Source of the DNA: Chloroflexota bacterium
Lineage (GTDB): Bacteria; Chloroflexota; Anaerolineae; Anaerolineales; VGOW01
Direction: 5' to 3'
NCBI GenBank assembly: GCA_016213135.1
Contig: JACRBQ010000106.1
Span: forward strand, 1-52,669
DNA: 52,669 nucleotides
Shown one piece after another: positions 7,985 through 15,675 of this stretch (its first letter is position 1; each line of letters starts with the position of its first letter). The notes beneath the pieces were generated by a model. It worked only from the letters and a program-made list of their open reading frames with translations. It did no database searches and was not told where the DNA came from. Both the position numbers and the translations under genes were made by a program.

Positions 7985-9208
7985 TCACGGCGTCGCCCCA
8001 ATGCTCCCCAACGCCGTCTTTGCATCGTTGAATGTCGGGTTCACGTCCAGCGCATTGCGGAAGTCGGTCACTGCGCCGTTTCTGTCGCCCAGCATATACT
8101 CCGCCCAGCCGCGCCAAAAGTAGCTCTCTTCGAGGTCGGGCCGGTAGTCCAGCGTAAAGGTGCTCAGTTCAATCACATCCTGATAGCGCCCCACGTTGAA
8201 GTAGGCGCGGTACGGGCCGAACTGATAGAACAGCATGCGCTTGGGCAGGCCGAGGTCGCGCGCTTTGTCGAACGCCGTGGCCGCTTCGGCGTAGCGATCA
8301 AAGTAGTTCAGGTTCGAGCCAAAGTTGAACCATGCATAGGGGTTATCGGGCTGCGATTGCGACTCGGCCTCGGCGGTGGTGAGCGCGCGCCGGCGGTTGG
8401 CCGCCTCGTCGGCGTTAGGGCCGAGCAGCGCGGTGATGGCCTCGGCCTTTTCGGGGCGGTACACGAGAATGTACAGCCGGTTGAACTCCTGCCATTGTTT
8501 GTCAATTTGATCGTAGGGCACTTTGCGATCCGGCCCGGCGGTGGCGTCCTGCACAATAAAGATTCCCCTGGCGTCGTCGTATCCCGTGAGCAGGAGATAG
8601 TGCCCCACCCAACCCGTGTCAACCTGGTAACCTGTTTCAATCACCACCGGGAAACCGTTGGCGATGAACGCCTTCATCTCATCCACCGTGCCGCCCACGC
8701 GGAAGAGCGCGCCGAGCCAGCCGGCGTGCGTATTCACGTAGTACACCAACTCGTCCCAGCGCACATTTTTATCGCGCTCGTTGGGGTGCAGCACGGCGGC
8801 CACATCCTTTTGCGTGCCCGGCCAACCGTAAAAACTCAAATACATCGCCAGCGTGGCCGGCCCGCAATTGTTGATGTCCTGCTTCTCCCACTTCGCGCCG
8901 GTTAGGGTCACAGCGGGCGGGGGTGTGACCAGCGGGAGGGGCGTGGGCGACACGGTGGGTTTGGGGAACGGCGTTGCCGTGGGCAACGCCGAGTCGAACG
9001 CGGGGTTAACGCTGGCAGGTGAAGCAGCCGCCACGCGCGCGGCCGCGTCCAACGCCGGCGTGGGCAACGTGTCACCGGTGGGGTGGGCCGTGTCCAGCAC
9101 CCAGCCGCGCAATTGGGCCATCCGCCACCGAATCGAATCGTATTTGAAGAAAAGCAGGCCGCCGAGCGCAATTACCGGGATCATCCAGAGCAAAGTTTTG
9201 CGAGTCAT
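7985..9208 (-). CDS. C39-like cysteine peptidase with TPR repeats (second paralogue)
   Basis: This 407-residue protein has an N-terminal anchor (LLWMIPVIALGGLLFF), a Pro/Thr-rich linker to about residue 100, a C39-like peptidase domain with the putative nucleophile in INNCGPATLAMY and His in GHYLLLTGYDD, and C-terminal TPR helices (AWFNFGSNLNYFDRYAEAATAF; YFWRGWAEYMLGDRNGAV). It shares its whole architecture with the protein at 2995-4335, so the pair arose by duplication; this copy is the more typical one (GPAT after the Cys). A TATAAT box ends seven bases before the ATG and no ribosome site is visible, so the mRNA may be leaderless. The substrate is unknown. Confidence 0.87.
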   Translation of the reverse strand: MTRKTLLWMIPVIALGGLLFFKYDSIRWRMAQLRGWVLDTAHPTGDTLPTPALDAAARVAAASPASVNPAFDSALPTATPFPKPTVSPTPLPLVTPPPAVTLTGAKWEKQDINNCGPATLAMYLSFYGWPGTQKDVAAVLHPNERDKNVRWDELVYYVNTHAGWLGALFRVGGTVDEMKAFIANGFPVVIETGYQVDTGWVGHYLLLTGYDDARGIFIVQDATAGPDRKVPYDQIDKQWQEFNRLYILVYRPEKAEAITALLGPNADEAANRRRALTTAEAESQSQPDNPYAWFNFGSNLNYFDRYAEAATAFDKARDLGLPKRMLFYQFGPYRAYFNVGRYQDVIELSTFTLDYRPDLEESYFWRGWAEYMLGDRNGAVTDFRNALDVNPTFNDAKTALGSIGATP

Positions 9209-9215
9209 GGCAGGG

Positions 9216-9221
9216 ATTATA
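9216..9221 (-). promoter_or_regulatory. Perfect -10 box giving a probable leaderless transcript for the C39 gene
   Basis: On the minus strand TATAAT (9221-9216) is followed by CCCTGCC and then the ATG at 9208. Transcription would begin at or next to the A of the start codon, and no Shine-Dalgarno sequence is present. Confidence 0.5.
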
Positions 9222-9225
9222 GCCT

Positions 9226-9254
9226 CTGAAAATTAGGGCAAAATTAGGTATAAT
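9226..9254 (+). promoter_or_regulatory. Candidate promoter of the quinone-biosynthesis cluster
   Basis: CTGAAA (9226-9231), a 17-bp spacer and a perfect TATAAT (9249-9254) stand 33 bp before the UbiD start. The -35 match is 4 of 6. A GGAGGCGG ribosome site precedes the ATG at 9287. It is divergent from the C39 promoter only 5 bp away. Confidence 0.55.
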
Positions 9255-9286
9255 TTCTCGTGATATTCTGAACAATCGGAGGCGGA

Positions 9287-10780
9287 ATGGCGTTCAAAGA
9301 CATGCAGGAGTTCATCGCCCTGCTGGAAAAGCAGGGCGAATTGGTTCGCATTACTGCACCCGTCTCGCGCGATCTGGAAATTACCGAAATCGCCGACCGG
9401 GTAATGAAGGGTCTGGCGGCAAAAAACAAGGCCCTGCTGTTTGAAAACGTGCAGGGGTTTTCCACGCCGGTGGCTATCAACTTGTTCGGCTCCGACAAGC
9501 GAATGGCGCTGGCGCTGGGCGTGGACGATCTGGACGAATTGAATCAGCGGCTGGCCAAGCTGGTGGATTTTCGTTTGCCGCAGGGCCTGGGGCCGGTGAT
9601 GGACCGGGCGGCGGATTTTTTTGGCGCGCTGAAGGGCATTGGCCTCGGCCCCACCGTTGTGCGGAGCGGCCCGGCGCAAGAGGTGGTGGAAACCGCCTCT
9701 GCTTCCCTGAGCAGCCTGCCGGTGCTCAAATGCTGGCCCGGCGACGGCGGGCGGTTCATCACCCTCATGCAGGTGATCACCCGCGACCCGGTGAGCAACG
9801 CCCGCAACGTGGGCCTGTATCGCCTGCAAGTGCTGGATGACCGCAGGCTGGCGATGCACTGGCAGCGGCACAAGGGCGGCGCGGAGCACGAGCGCAAAGC
9901 GCGTGAACTCGCGGGGGCGACGCCTGCGTCATCCACTGCCTCCGCCCCGACGATCCCCTGCGCCATCGTCCTCGGCGGCGACCCGGCCTCGATGTGGTGC
10001 GCCAGTGCGCCGCTGCCGCCGAACATCGACGAATACATGCTGGCGGGCTGGCTGCGCGGCAAGCCGGTGGAGTTCGTGAAGTGCGCCACTCAGCCGCTGG
10101 AAGTTCCGGCCAACGCCGAGATTGTGATCGAAGGCTACGTCGATCCGAATGAGCACGAGCTCGAAGGGCCGTTCGGCGATCACACCGGCTATTACACGCC
10201 CGCCGAGCCGTTCCCGGTGTTTCACCTCACGGCTATCACGCACCGCAAGTCGCCCATCTATCCGACGACGATTGTCGGCATGCCGCCGGTGGAAGACGTG
10301 TATTTGGGCAAAGCTACCGAGCGGCTGTTCCTGCCGCTGATGCGGCTCTTTTTGCCGGAAGTGCTGGATTATCACATGCCGCCGCAGGGGGTGTTTCACA
10401 ATCTGGTGATTGTGAAAATCAAAAAGCGCTACCCCGGCCACGCGCGCAAAGTGATGTTCGGCGTGTGGGGGCTGGGGCTGCTCATGCTGGCCAAGGGCGT
10501 CGTGGTGGTCGACGACTGGGTGGACGTGCACAACCTGTCCGAGGTGGCGTGGCAGGCGCTGGGCAACGTGGACTGGGCGCGCGATGCGGTCATCGTCGAA
10601 GGCCCGGTGGATCACCTCGACCATGCCTCGTACCGCCACTCGTTCGGCGGCAAGATCGGGGTGGACGCCACGGCCAAAGGCCCGGACGAGGGCTACACCC
10701 GCGGCTGGCCGGAGGTGGCGCGGATGGACGAGGCCACTAAGAAGAAGATAGATGAAATGTGGGGGCGGTTAGGATTATAG
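9287..10780 (+). CDS. ubiD: UbiD-family prenylated-FMN decarboxylase (quinone pathway)
   Basis: This 497-residue protein is full length for the UbiD family, which decarboxylates aromatic acids using prenylated FMN and a divalent metal. The signature regions are present: RNVGLYRLQVLDDRRLAMHW (about 172-191), the substrate and cofactor loop EGPFGDHTGYY (about 290-300) with the catalytic acidic residue, and the segment IYPTTIVGMPPVEDVYLG. Within this cluster it would remove the ring carboxylate of a menaquinone precursor, either before or after prenylation. UbiX, encoded at 16447, would supply the prenyl-FMN cofactor. The next gene starts 8 bp downstream. The exact step (MqnL-like versus UbiD proper) cannot be told from sequence reading alone. 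Confidence 0.9.
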   Translation: MAFKDMQEFIALLEKQGELVRITAPVSRDLEITEIADRVMKGLAAKNKALLFENVQGFSTPVAINLFGSDKRMALALGVDDLDELNQRLAKLVDFRLPQGLGPVMDRAADFFGALKGIGLGPTVVRSGPAQEVVETASASLSSLPVLKCWPGDGGRFITLMQVITRDPVSNARNVGLYRLQVLDDRRLAMHWQRHKGGAEHERKARELAGATPASSTASAPTIPCAIVLGGDPASMWCASAPLPPNIDEYMLAGWLRGKPVEFVKCATQPLEVPANAEIVIEGYVDPNEHELEGPFGDHTGYYTPAEPFPVFHLTAITHRKSPIYPTTIVGMPPVEDVYLGKATERLFLPLMRLFLPEVLDYHMPPQGVFHNLVIVKIKKRYPGHARKVMFGVWGLGLLMLAKGVVVVDDWVDVHNLSEVAWQALGNVDWARDAVIVEGPVDHLDHASYRHSFGGKIGVDATAKGPDEGYTRGWPEVARMDEATKKKIDEMWGRLGL

Positions 10781-10788
10781 GAGTGAAC

Positions 10789-11802
10789 ATGAACGTCTCA
10801 ATGTGGGGCAAAGCACTGCGCACCATACCGCGCATCACGACAGAGGAATGGAACGGGCTGGACATCATTTCCAAATGGCTCATCGCCTCGCGGGCGGGCG
10901 TGCTTATCATCACGTTCATCTCGGCGGGCATTGCCGGGCTGCTGGCCCTGCGCGACGGCAAGTTCAACGCGGGGCTGTGGCTGCTGCTCACGTTCGGCTT
11001 GCTGATGGCGCACGCCACCAACAACCTGCTCAACGACGTGACCGATTTCAAGAAAGGCGTGGATCAGGACAACTACTTCCGCGCGCAGTACGGCCCGCAG
11101 ACTCTCACGCACGGGTTGTTGACCATGCGCCAGATTCTGGCGTATGCCGCCGTGAGCGGCGTGCTGGCGCTGGCTGCCGGGTCGTATCTCGTGGTTTTGC
11201 GCGGGCCGCTGGCGCTGTGGCTGCTGGTTATGGGCGCGTTCTTCGTGCTGTTTTACACGTGGCCGCTCAAATACATCGGGCTGGGCGAACTGGCCGTGGT
11301 GCTGGTGTGGGGGCCGCTGATGATCGGCGGCGGCTACTTTGTGATCACCGGCGGCTGGAATTGGAACGTGGTGCTGGCCGGGCTGCCTTACGCGCTCGGG
11401 GCCACTTCGGTGATATTCGGCAAGCACATCGACAAATACGAGGGCGACAAAGCCAAGCGCATCTTTACTCTGCCCGTGCTGATCGGCGAGCGGCCCGCCC
11501 GCCACACCGTGGCCGGGATGATGGTGGCGCAGTATGCGCTGGTGGTGTACCTCGTCGTCATCGGCTTCTTTAGCCCGGTGCTGCTGGTGGTGTTCTTTGC
11601 CGCGCAGGTGTTTATGCAGGCGTGGAAGGTTTATGGCCGGCCCAAGCCCGCCGCCCCGCCGGCCGAGTATCCCGCCGGAGCATGGCCGCTGTGGTTTGTG
11701 GCCTTTGCCTTCCAGCACAACCGCCGCTTTGGTCTGCTGTTCCTGCTCGGTCTGCTGGCCGACCTGGCGTGGCGCGGCATCGTCCTGTTGATCGCGCGGT
11801 AA
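10789..11802 (+). CDS. UbiA-superfamily prenyltransferase (MenA-like)
   Basis: This membrane protein of 337 residues has about nine hydrophobic segments. The first polyprenyl-diphosphate/Mg2+ motif is NNLLNDVTDFKKGVD (about 77-91) and the second is HIDKYEGDKAKRI (about 216-228). It follows UbiD by 8 bp, with AGGAG 5 bp before the ATG, so the two are co-transcribed. Long family members with this first motif (LNDxxDxxxGxD) resemble 1,4-dihydroxy-2-naphthoate prenyltransferases. A second, shorter UbiA homologue lies at 14749. Two prenyltransferases in one cluster suggest different acceptors, or that this one handles another prenyl lipid. Confidence 0.87.
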   Translation: MNVSMWGKALRTIPRITTEEWNGLDIISKWLIASRAGVLIITFISAGIAGLLALRDGKFNAGLWLLLTFGLLMAHATNNLLNDVTDFKKGVDQDNYFRAQYGPQTLTHGLLTMRQILAYAAVSGVLALAAGSYLVVLRGPLALWLLVMGAFFVLFYTWPLKYIGLGELAVVLVWGPLMIGGGYFVITGGWNWNVVLAGLPYALGATSVIFGKHIDKYEGDKAKRIFTLPVLIGERPARHTVAGMMVAQYALVVYLVVIGFFSPVLLVVFFAAQVFMQAWKVYGRPKPAAPPAEYPAGAWPLWFVAFAFQHNRRFGLLFLLGLLADLAWRGIVLLIAR

Positions 11803-11863
11803 GCTTTGTTGTGTAACGCAAGCTATTTGCGATAAAGTCAAACATCTATTTAGGAGAAGAAGA

Positions 11864-12862
11864 ATGTCCAACGCAAAGAAACATTTATTGACCGTCTTCA
11901 GCACGGTGGTCGTCGCCGCCCTGCTATTGGCGGCCTGCGCCGGGTCGGCCCCGGCGCCCGCCACGGCCACGCCGATGGTGGCTACCCCGGTGCCCGTCAC
12001 CATCAAAGTGGCCCTGCTGCCGATCATGGATGGGCTGCCCATATTCGTCGCGCTGCAGAACGGCTACTTTGAAGCCAATGACGTCACAGTGGAGCTTGTG
12101 CCGGTCGGCTCCGCTGCCGAGCGCGATCAAGTCATTCAGGGCGGCGGTGCAGACGCGATGATCAATGATATGATCTCCACCGCGCTATACAACAAAGACA
12201 AAGTGCAAGTGGTGAGCGTGGGCCTGGCCCGCACGGCCACCGACAAGTATCCGCAGTATCGCATTCTGGCTTCGGCCCAGAGCGGCATCACCGATGTGCA
12301 GGGCCTCAAGGGTGTGGAAATCGGCATCTCCGACGGCACGGTGATCGCCTACACCACCGACCGGCTGTTGCAGGCCGAAGGGCTGGCACCCGCCGGCATC
12401 AAAACGGTGGCCGTGCCCAAGATTGGCGACCGGGTGGCCCTGTTGGGCAGCGGCGAACTCAAAGCCGCCAACCTGCCCGACCCGGCAGCCTCGCTGGCTA
12501 TTAACAGCGGCGCGGTAGTGATTGTAGACGACACCAAACACCCCGAATACGGCTTCAGCCTTTACACTTTTACCGCGTCGTTTGTAGCCGCGCATCCCGA
12601 AGCCGTTAGCGCGTTTTTGGCCGCGGTGAGCAAAGCCGCCGCCGACATCAACGCCGACAAAACCAAATGGGATAGCCTGCTGGCCGACAAGAAACTTCTG
12701 CCCCAGCCGTTGCAGGGCAACTACACCCTGCCCGACTTCCCCACCGCGGGCGTGCCCACCGAAAAGCAATTTGCCGATGTGCTCTCGTGGGCCAAAGACA
12801 AAGGCATCGTGTCCGCCGACGAGTCGTATGCCGACTCAGTGAAGGCCGACTTTCAGAAATAA
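11864..12862 (+). CDS. ABC transporter substrate-binding lipoprotein, NMT1/ThiY-like
   Basis: This 332-residue exported protein has a lipoprotein signal ending in LLLAAC (Cys at about 25) and a short Thr/Pro linker. It then has a type II periplasmic-binding fold typical of NMT1/SsuA/ThiY proteins: VALLPIMDGLPIFVALQNGYFEANDVTVELV at the start of domain 1, GGADAMINDMI, and LKGVEIGISDGTVIAYTTDRLL. Such proteins bind pyrimidines, nitrate, sulfonates or aromatic precursors. It is followed by its ATPase and permease genes. The whole transporter sits between quinone-biosynthesis genes in the same direction, so an aromatic or futalosine-type precursor is a reasonable ligand guess. AGGAGAAG precedes the ATG. 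Confidence 0.88.
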   Translation: MSNAKKHLLTVFSTVVVAALLLAACAGSAPAPATATPMVATPVPVTIKVALLPIMDGLPIFVALQNGYFEANDVTVELVPVGSAAERDQVIQGGGADAMINDMISTALYNKDKVQVVSVGLARTATDKYPQYRILASAQSGITDVQGLKGVEIGISDGTVIAYTTDRLLQAEGLAPAGIKTVAVPKIGDRVALLGSGELKAANLPDPAASLAINSGAVVIVDDTKHPEYGFSLYTFTASFVAAHPEAVSAFLAAVSKAAADINADKTKWDSLLADKKLLPQPLQGNYTLPDFPTAGVPTEKQFADVLSWAKDKGIVSADESYADSVKADFQK

Positions 12863-12874
12863 GAAGCAGGAAGT

Positions 12875-12934
12875 AAAACGTGAAACGTGAAACGTGAGTA
12901 AGTCCGCGTTTCACGTTTCACGCCTCACGTTTCA
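12875..12934. repeat. GTGAAAC heptamer repeat forming a hairpin
   Basis: Units ACGTGAA/GTGAAAC repeat three times on one arm, and the inverse TTTCACG/CACGTTT repeats about four times on the other, with a short TAAGTCCG loop. The dyad fills the gap between the substrate-binding protein and ATPase genes, and its right arm runs to the ATPase start codon. Confidence 0.85.
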
Positions 12935-12935
12935 A

Positions 12936-13718
12936 ATGATCTCCGTCCGCGATCTAAGCTTTGCCTATGCCCCCGGCCAGCCGGTGTTCTCCGGCTTCAA
13001 CTGGACGGTGAACGCCGGCGAGTTGTGGGCCGTGCTCGGCCCCTCGGGCTGCGGCAAGACCACCCTGCTTTACATGCTCGCCGGGTTGCGGACGCCGCAG
13101 GGCGGGCAGGTGCAGATCAACGGCCAGGTCATCACCCGCCCGCGCCCTCAAACCGGACTCATTCTGCAAGACTACGGGCTGCTGCCGTGGGCCACCGTGC
13201 GCGCCAATGTTCAACTGGGCTTGCGGCTCCACCGTTTTTACGGCCCCGATGGCCGCCACGCTCCGCGCAATGAGCGCATCGCCGACTTGCTGCCGGCGGT
13301 GGATCACTGGCTGGAACGGCTGGGCTTGTTGCCCGTGGCCGACAAGTTCCCCGGCCAGCTTTCGGGTGGGCAGCGCCAGCGCACGGCCATTGCCCGCACC
13401 CTCGTCCTCGGCCCCGACCTGCTGCTGATGGACGAGCCGTTTGCCTCGCTGGACGCGCCCACCCGCGAAAGCCTGCAACTGTTGCTGCTCGACCTGCGCG
13501 CCGAGCAGAATCTCACCACCGTCATCGTTACCCACGCCATCGAAGAGGCCGCCTTCCTCGGGCGCAGGATTCTGGTGCTCACCCAACCGCCCATCTCCGA
13601 GCCGCTCATTATCGACAACCCCGGCGCCGGCCGCGAGCCGCGCGGCGCGTATCGCGGCCGGCCGGAGTATCAGCAGATGTGCTCGCGCCTGCGCGCCCTG
13701 CTCGACCCCGCCGCCTGA
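12936..13718 (+). CDS. ABC transporter ATP-binding protein (NitT/TauT type)
   Basis: This 260-residue ABC ATPase has Walker [10 protein letters not shown] (about 36-44), Q-loop in [11 protein letters not shown], signature LSGGQRQR, Walker [13 protein letters not shown] and switch His in VTHAIEEA. I chose the ATG at 12936 ([11 protein letters not shown]) because the longer frame translates the upstream repeat. The sequence after the Q-loop ([14 protein letters not shown]) is the form found in nitrate/sulfonate/taurine-type importers, matching the NMT1-type binding protein upstream. It energises the permease encoded 14 bp downstream. Confidence 0.92.
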   Translation: MISVRDLSFAYAPGQPVFSGFNWTVNAGELWAVLGPSGCGKTTLLYMLAGLRTPQGGQVQINGQVITRPRPQTGLILQDYGLLPWATVRANVQLGLRLHRFYGPDGRHAPRNERIADLLPAVDHWLERLGLLPVADKFPGQLSGGQRQRTAIARTLVLGPDLLLMDEPFASLDAPTRESLQLLLLDLRAEQNLTTVIVTHAIEEAAFLGRRILVLTQPPISEPLIIDNPGAGREPRGAYRGRPEYQQMCSRLRALLDPAA

Positions 13719-13732
13719 GGCCGCCCCTCGCC

Positions 13733-14473
13733 ATGAACCGCCGCGCGCTCCTCTTCGCCACCCTGGCCCTGCTGCTTTGCTGGGAAGCCGCCGCGCTGCT
13801 GCTGAACAAAGACGTGCTGCCGCCGCCCACCGTGGTGGCCGTGACCTTCTTCCGCGAGCTGCCGGGCGAACTGGGCAAGCACTTCGCCGCCAGCTTTTAC
13901 CGCGTGGCCGTGAGCGTCATGGTGTCGGTGGCGTTGGCCGCCCCGGCGGGGCTGGTGCTGGGCCAGAGCAAACGGCTCAACCGCCTGTTCTCGCCCTTCG
14001 TCTATTTGCTGTACCCGGTGCCCAAAGTGGTGCTGCTGCCCGTGCTGTTGCTGCTGTTGGGCATTGGCGACCTGCCCAAGATCGCCATCATCGTGCTCAT
14101 CCTCTTCTTTCAGATTCTCGTGTTGGTGCGCGATCAGGCCGCGGCCATCCGCCCGGAACTCATCCAGTCGGTGCGCTCGCTGGGCGCGGGGCGGCGGGCG
14201 CTGTTCACCTACGTTTACCTCCCCGCCAGCCTGCCCGCCATCCTCACCGCCCTGCGGCAATCGGTGGGCACCGCCGTGGCCGTGCTCTACGTGGCCGAGC
14301 TGTTCGCTACACGGCTGGGGCTGGGCTACTACATTTACATCAACGGCAGTACGTACTTCGATTATCCGGCGATGTACGCGGGCGTGGTCGCCATGAGCAT
14401 CCTGGGCCTGGGCATGTACTTCACCGTAGACTGGCTGGAGCGCCGGTTGTGCCGGTGGCAGTATGTTATTTAG
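13733..14473 (+). CDS. ABC transporter permease (NitT/TauT type)
   Basis: This 246-residue inner-membrane permease has about six helices. The cytoplasmic EAA loop reads SVRSLGAGRRALFTYVYLP (about 145-163), including the conserved Gly and the Leu-Pro at its end, which docks on the ATPase. It begins at ATG 13733, 14 bp after the ATPase stop, and completes a binding protein/ATPase/permease set. The stop codon (14471-14473) is immediately followed by a repeat-bounded relic of a GxxExxY gene, which separates the transporter from the next UbiA gene. Confidence 0.9.
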   Translation: MNRRALLFATLALLLCWEAAALLLNKDVLPPPTVVAVTFFRELPGELGKHFAASFYRVAVSVMVSVALAAPAGLVLGQSKRLNRLFSPFVYLLYPVPKVVLLPVLLLLLGIGDLPKIAIIVLILFFQILVLVRDQAAAIRPELIQSVRSLGAGRRALFTYVYLPASLPAILTALRQSVGTAVAVLYVAELFATRLGLGYYIYINGSTYFDYPAMYAGVVAMSILGLGMYFTVDWLERRLCRWQYVI

Positions 14474-14474
14474 G

Positions 14475-14506
14475 ACGCTGATGAACGCTGATAAACGCTG
14501 ATTATT
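14475..14506. repeat. GCTGAT(A/G)AAC decamer repeats (left border of GxxExxY relic)
   Basis: Three copies of a 10-bp unit (GCTGATGAAC, GCTGATAAAC, GCTGATT...) start 5 bp after the permease stop. Their complement occurs in the block at 14681-14742, so the relic in between is enclosed by inverted copies of the same repeat family. Confidence 0.8.
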
Positions 14507-14674
14507 TTTGTTGCTGATGGGAGCACAGCCCCTGAACATGAAGCTCAATTACTGAATTACCTCAAGGCTACCCCCATTGAGGCCGGGCTTCTCCTCAACT
14601 TCGGCCCTAACCCTGAAATCAAACGTAAAGTCTTCGATAACGCCCGGAAACCCAATCTCAAATCATCAACATGA
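14507..14674 (+). pseudogene. C-terminal fragment of a GxxExxY family protein
   Basis: The frame ending at TGA 14672-14674 reads PEHEAQLLNYLKATPIEAGL, then LLNFGPNPEIKRKVFDNARK. This is the conserved C-terminal half of GxxExxY proteins, a PDDEXK-like family of unknown function. There is no start codon and the N-terminal GxxExxY half is missing; the frame runs directly out of the GCTGATAAAC repeat. It is therefore a decayed, non-functional remnant. Intact members have about 125 residues. Identification is by motif memory and is strong for HEAQLLNYLKAT and GLLLNFG. Confidence 0.85.
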
Positions 14675-14680
14675 ATCCGT

Positions 14681-14742
14681 GTTCATCTGCGTTCATCAGC
14701 GTCCGTATTTCCATTGCAGCCCATCCGCGTTTATCAGCGTCC
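14681..14742. repeat. TCATC(T/A)GCGT dyad repeats (right border of GxxExxY relic)
   Basis: Words such as TTCATCTGCG, TTCATCAGCGTCC and TTTATCAGCGTCC recur here, the reverse complement of the left border repeats. The block ends 7 bp before the start codon of the next gene, with no ribosome site in between. Confidence 0.75.
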
Positions 14743-14748
14743 CTCCTC

Positions 14749-15612
14749 ATGCGCTCTCTCAGAACCTTCCTCGACATGATCAAATTTGAGCACACGGTGT
14801 TCGCCCTGCCGTTTGCCTACCTGGGCATGTGCCTCGCCGCCAAAGGCTGGCCCATGCTCCCGCAATTTTTTTGGATCACCCTGGCCATGGCCGCCGCCCG
14901 CACCGCCGCCATGAGCTTCAACCGCTTCATCGACCGCGCTCTCGACGCCCGCAACCCGCGCACCGCCTCGCGCCCCATCCAGGCCGGGCGCATCCGCGCC
15001 GGGCAAGTGGCCTTCGCCGCCGTGCTCTCCCTCGCCGTCCTCGGCTTCGCCGCGTGGCAGCTCAACCCCCTCGTCTTCATGCTCTGGCCGGGCGCCGTCC
15101 TCTTCCTCGTCGGCTACTCGTACACCAAACGCTTCACCTGGTTCTGCCACTTCGTCCTGGGCTTCACCGACGGTCTTGCCCCCCTGGGCGCATGGGCCGC
15201 CATCACCGGCTCGCTGCTGCGCCCCGCCGACCTGCCCGCCTTCCTCCTCACCGTCATCGTCACCCTGTGGATCGGCGGCTTCGACATCCTCTATGCCATG
15301 CAGGATATTGACGTGGACAAACGCGACGGCCTGCACAGCATCCCAGCCCGCTTCGGCGTGGGGGCCGGCCTCACCGTGGCTCGCCTGTGCCACCTGTTCA
15401 CCGTGGCCCTCCTCGTCGCCGTCGGCCTCCTCACCGGCCTCGGCTGGCCGTACTGGCTGGGTCTCGTCGTCGCCGCCGCCCTCTTCATCTACGAGCATCG
15501 CCTCATCTCGCCCACCGACCTCAGCAAACTCGACCTCGCCTTCTTCAACGTCAACGGCTATATCAGCGTCACCATTTTTGTGGCGACCCTGGCTGCGCTT
15601 TTACTCTCGTGA
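14749..15612 (+). CDS. UbiA-family prenyltransferase (4-hydroxybenzoate/MqnP-like)
   Basis: This 287-residue membrane prenyltransferase has the first Asp-rich motif in SFNRFIDRALDARNPRT (about 57-73, NRxxDxxxD) and the second in YAMQDIDVDKRDGLHSIP (about 181-198). The start is set at ATG 14749 (MRSLRTFLDMIKFEHTVFALPFAY), the usual N-terminus of this family; a longer frame only translates repeat DNA. Short UbiA homologues of this type attach the polyprenyl tail in ubiquinone synthesis or in the futalosine menaquinone route (MqnP). UbiE follows after another repeat hairpin. No Shine-Dalgarno sequence is visible. Confidence 0.9.
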   Translation: MRSLRTFLDMIKFEHTVFALPFAYLGMCLAAKGWPMLPQFFWITLAMAAARTAAMSFNRFIDRALDARNPRTASRPIQAGRIRAGQVAFAAVLSLAVLGFAAWQLNPLVFMLWPGAVLFLVGYSYTKRFTWFCHFVLGFTDGLAPLGAWAAITGSLLRPADLPAFLLTVIVTLWIGGFDILYAMQDIDVDKRDGLHSIPARFGVGAGLTVARLCHLFTVALLVAVGLLTGLGWPYWLGLVVAAALFIYEHRLISPTDLSKLDLAFFNVNGYISVTIFVATLAALLLS

Positions 15613-15675
15613 TACGTGAAACGTGATACGTGACATCCTCACGTTTCACGCTTCACGTTTCACGCTTCACGTTCA
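15613..15675. repeat. GTGAAAC/GTGATAC heptamer hairpin
   Basis: Left arm GTGATACGTGAAACGTGATA, loop near CATCCT, right arm of alternating TCACGTT and TCACGCT units. It occupies the entire gap between the UbiA and UbiE genes and abuts the UbiE start codon, the same layout as at 12875-12934. Confidence 0.85.

Noticed and set aside
11864-12862. Possible MqnA or MqnD enzyme, which would fit the quinone cluster
   Set aside because: It has a lipoprotein signal peptide and is followed by ABC ATPase and permease genes, so it is a binding protein with the same fold rather than the enzyme.
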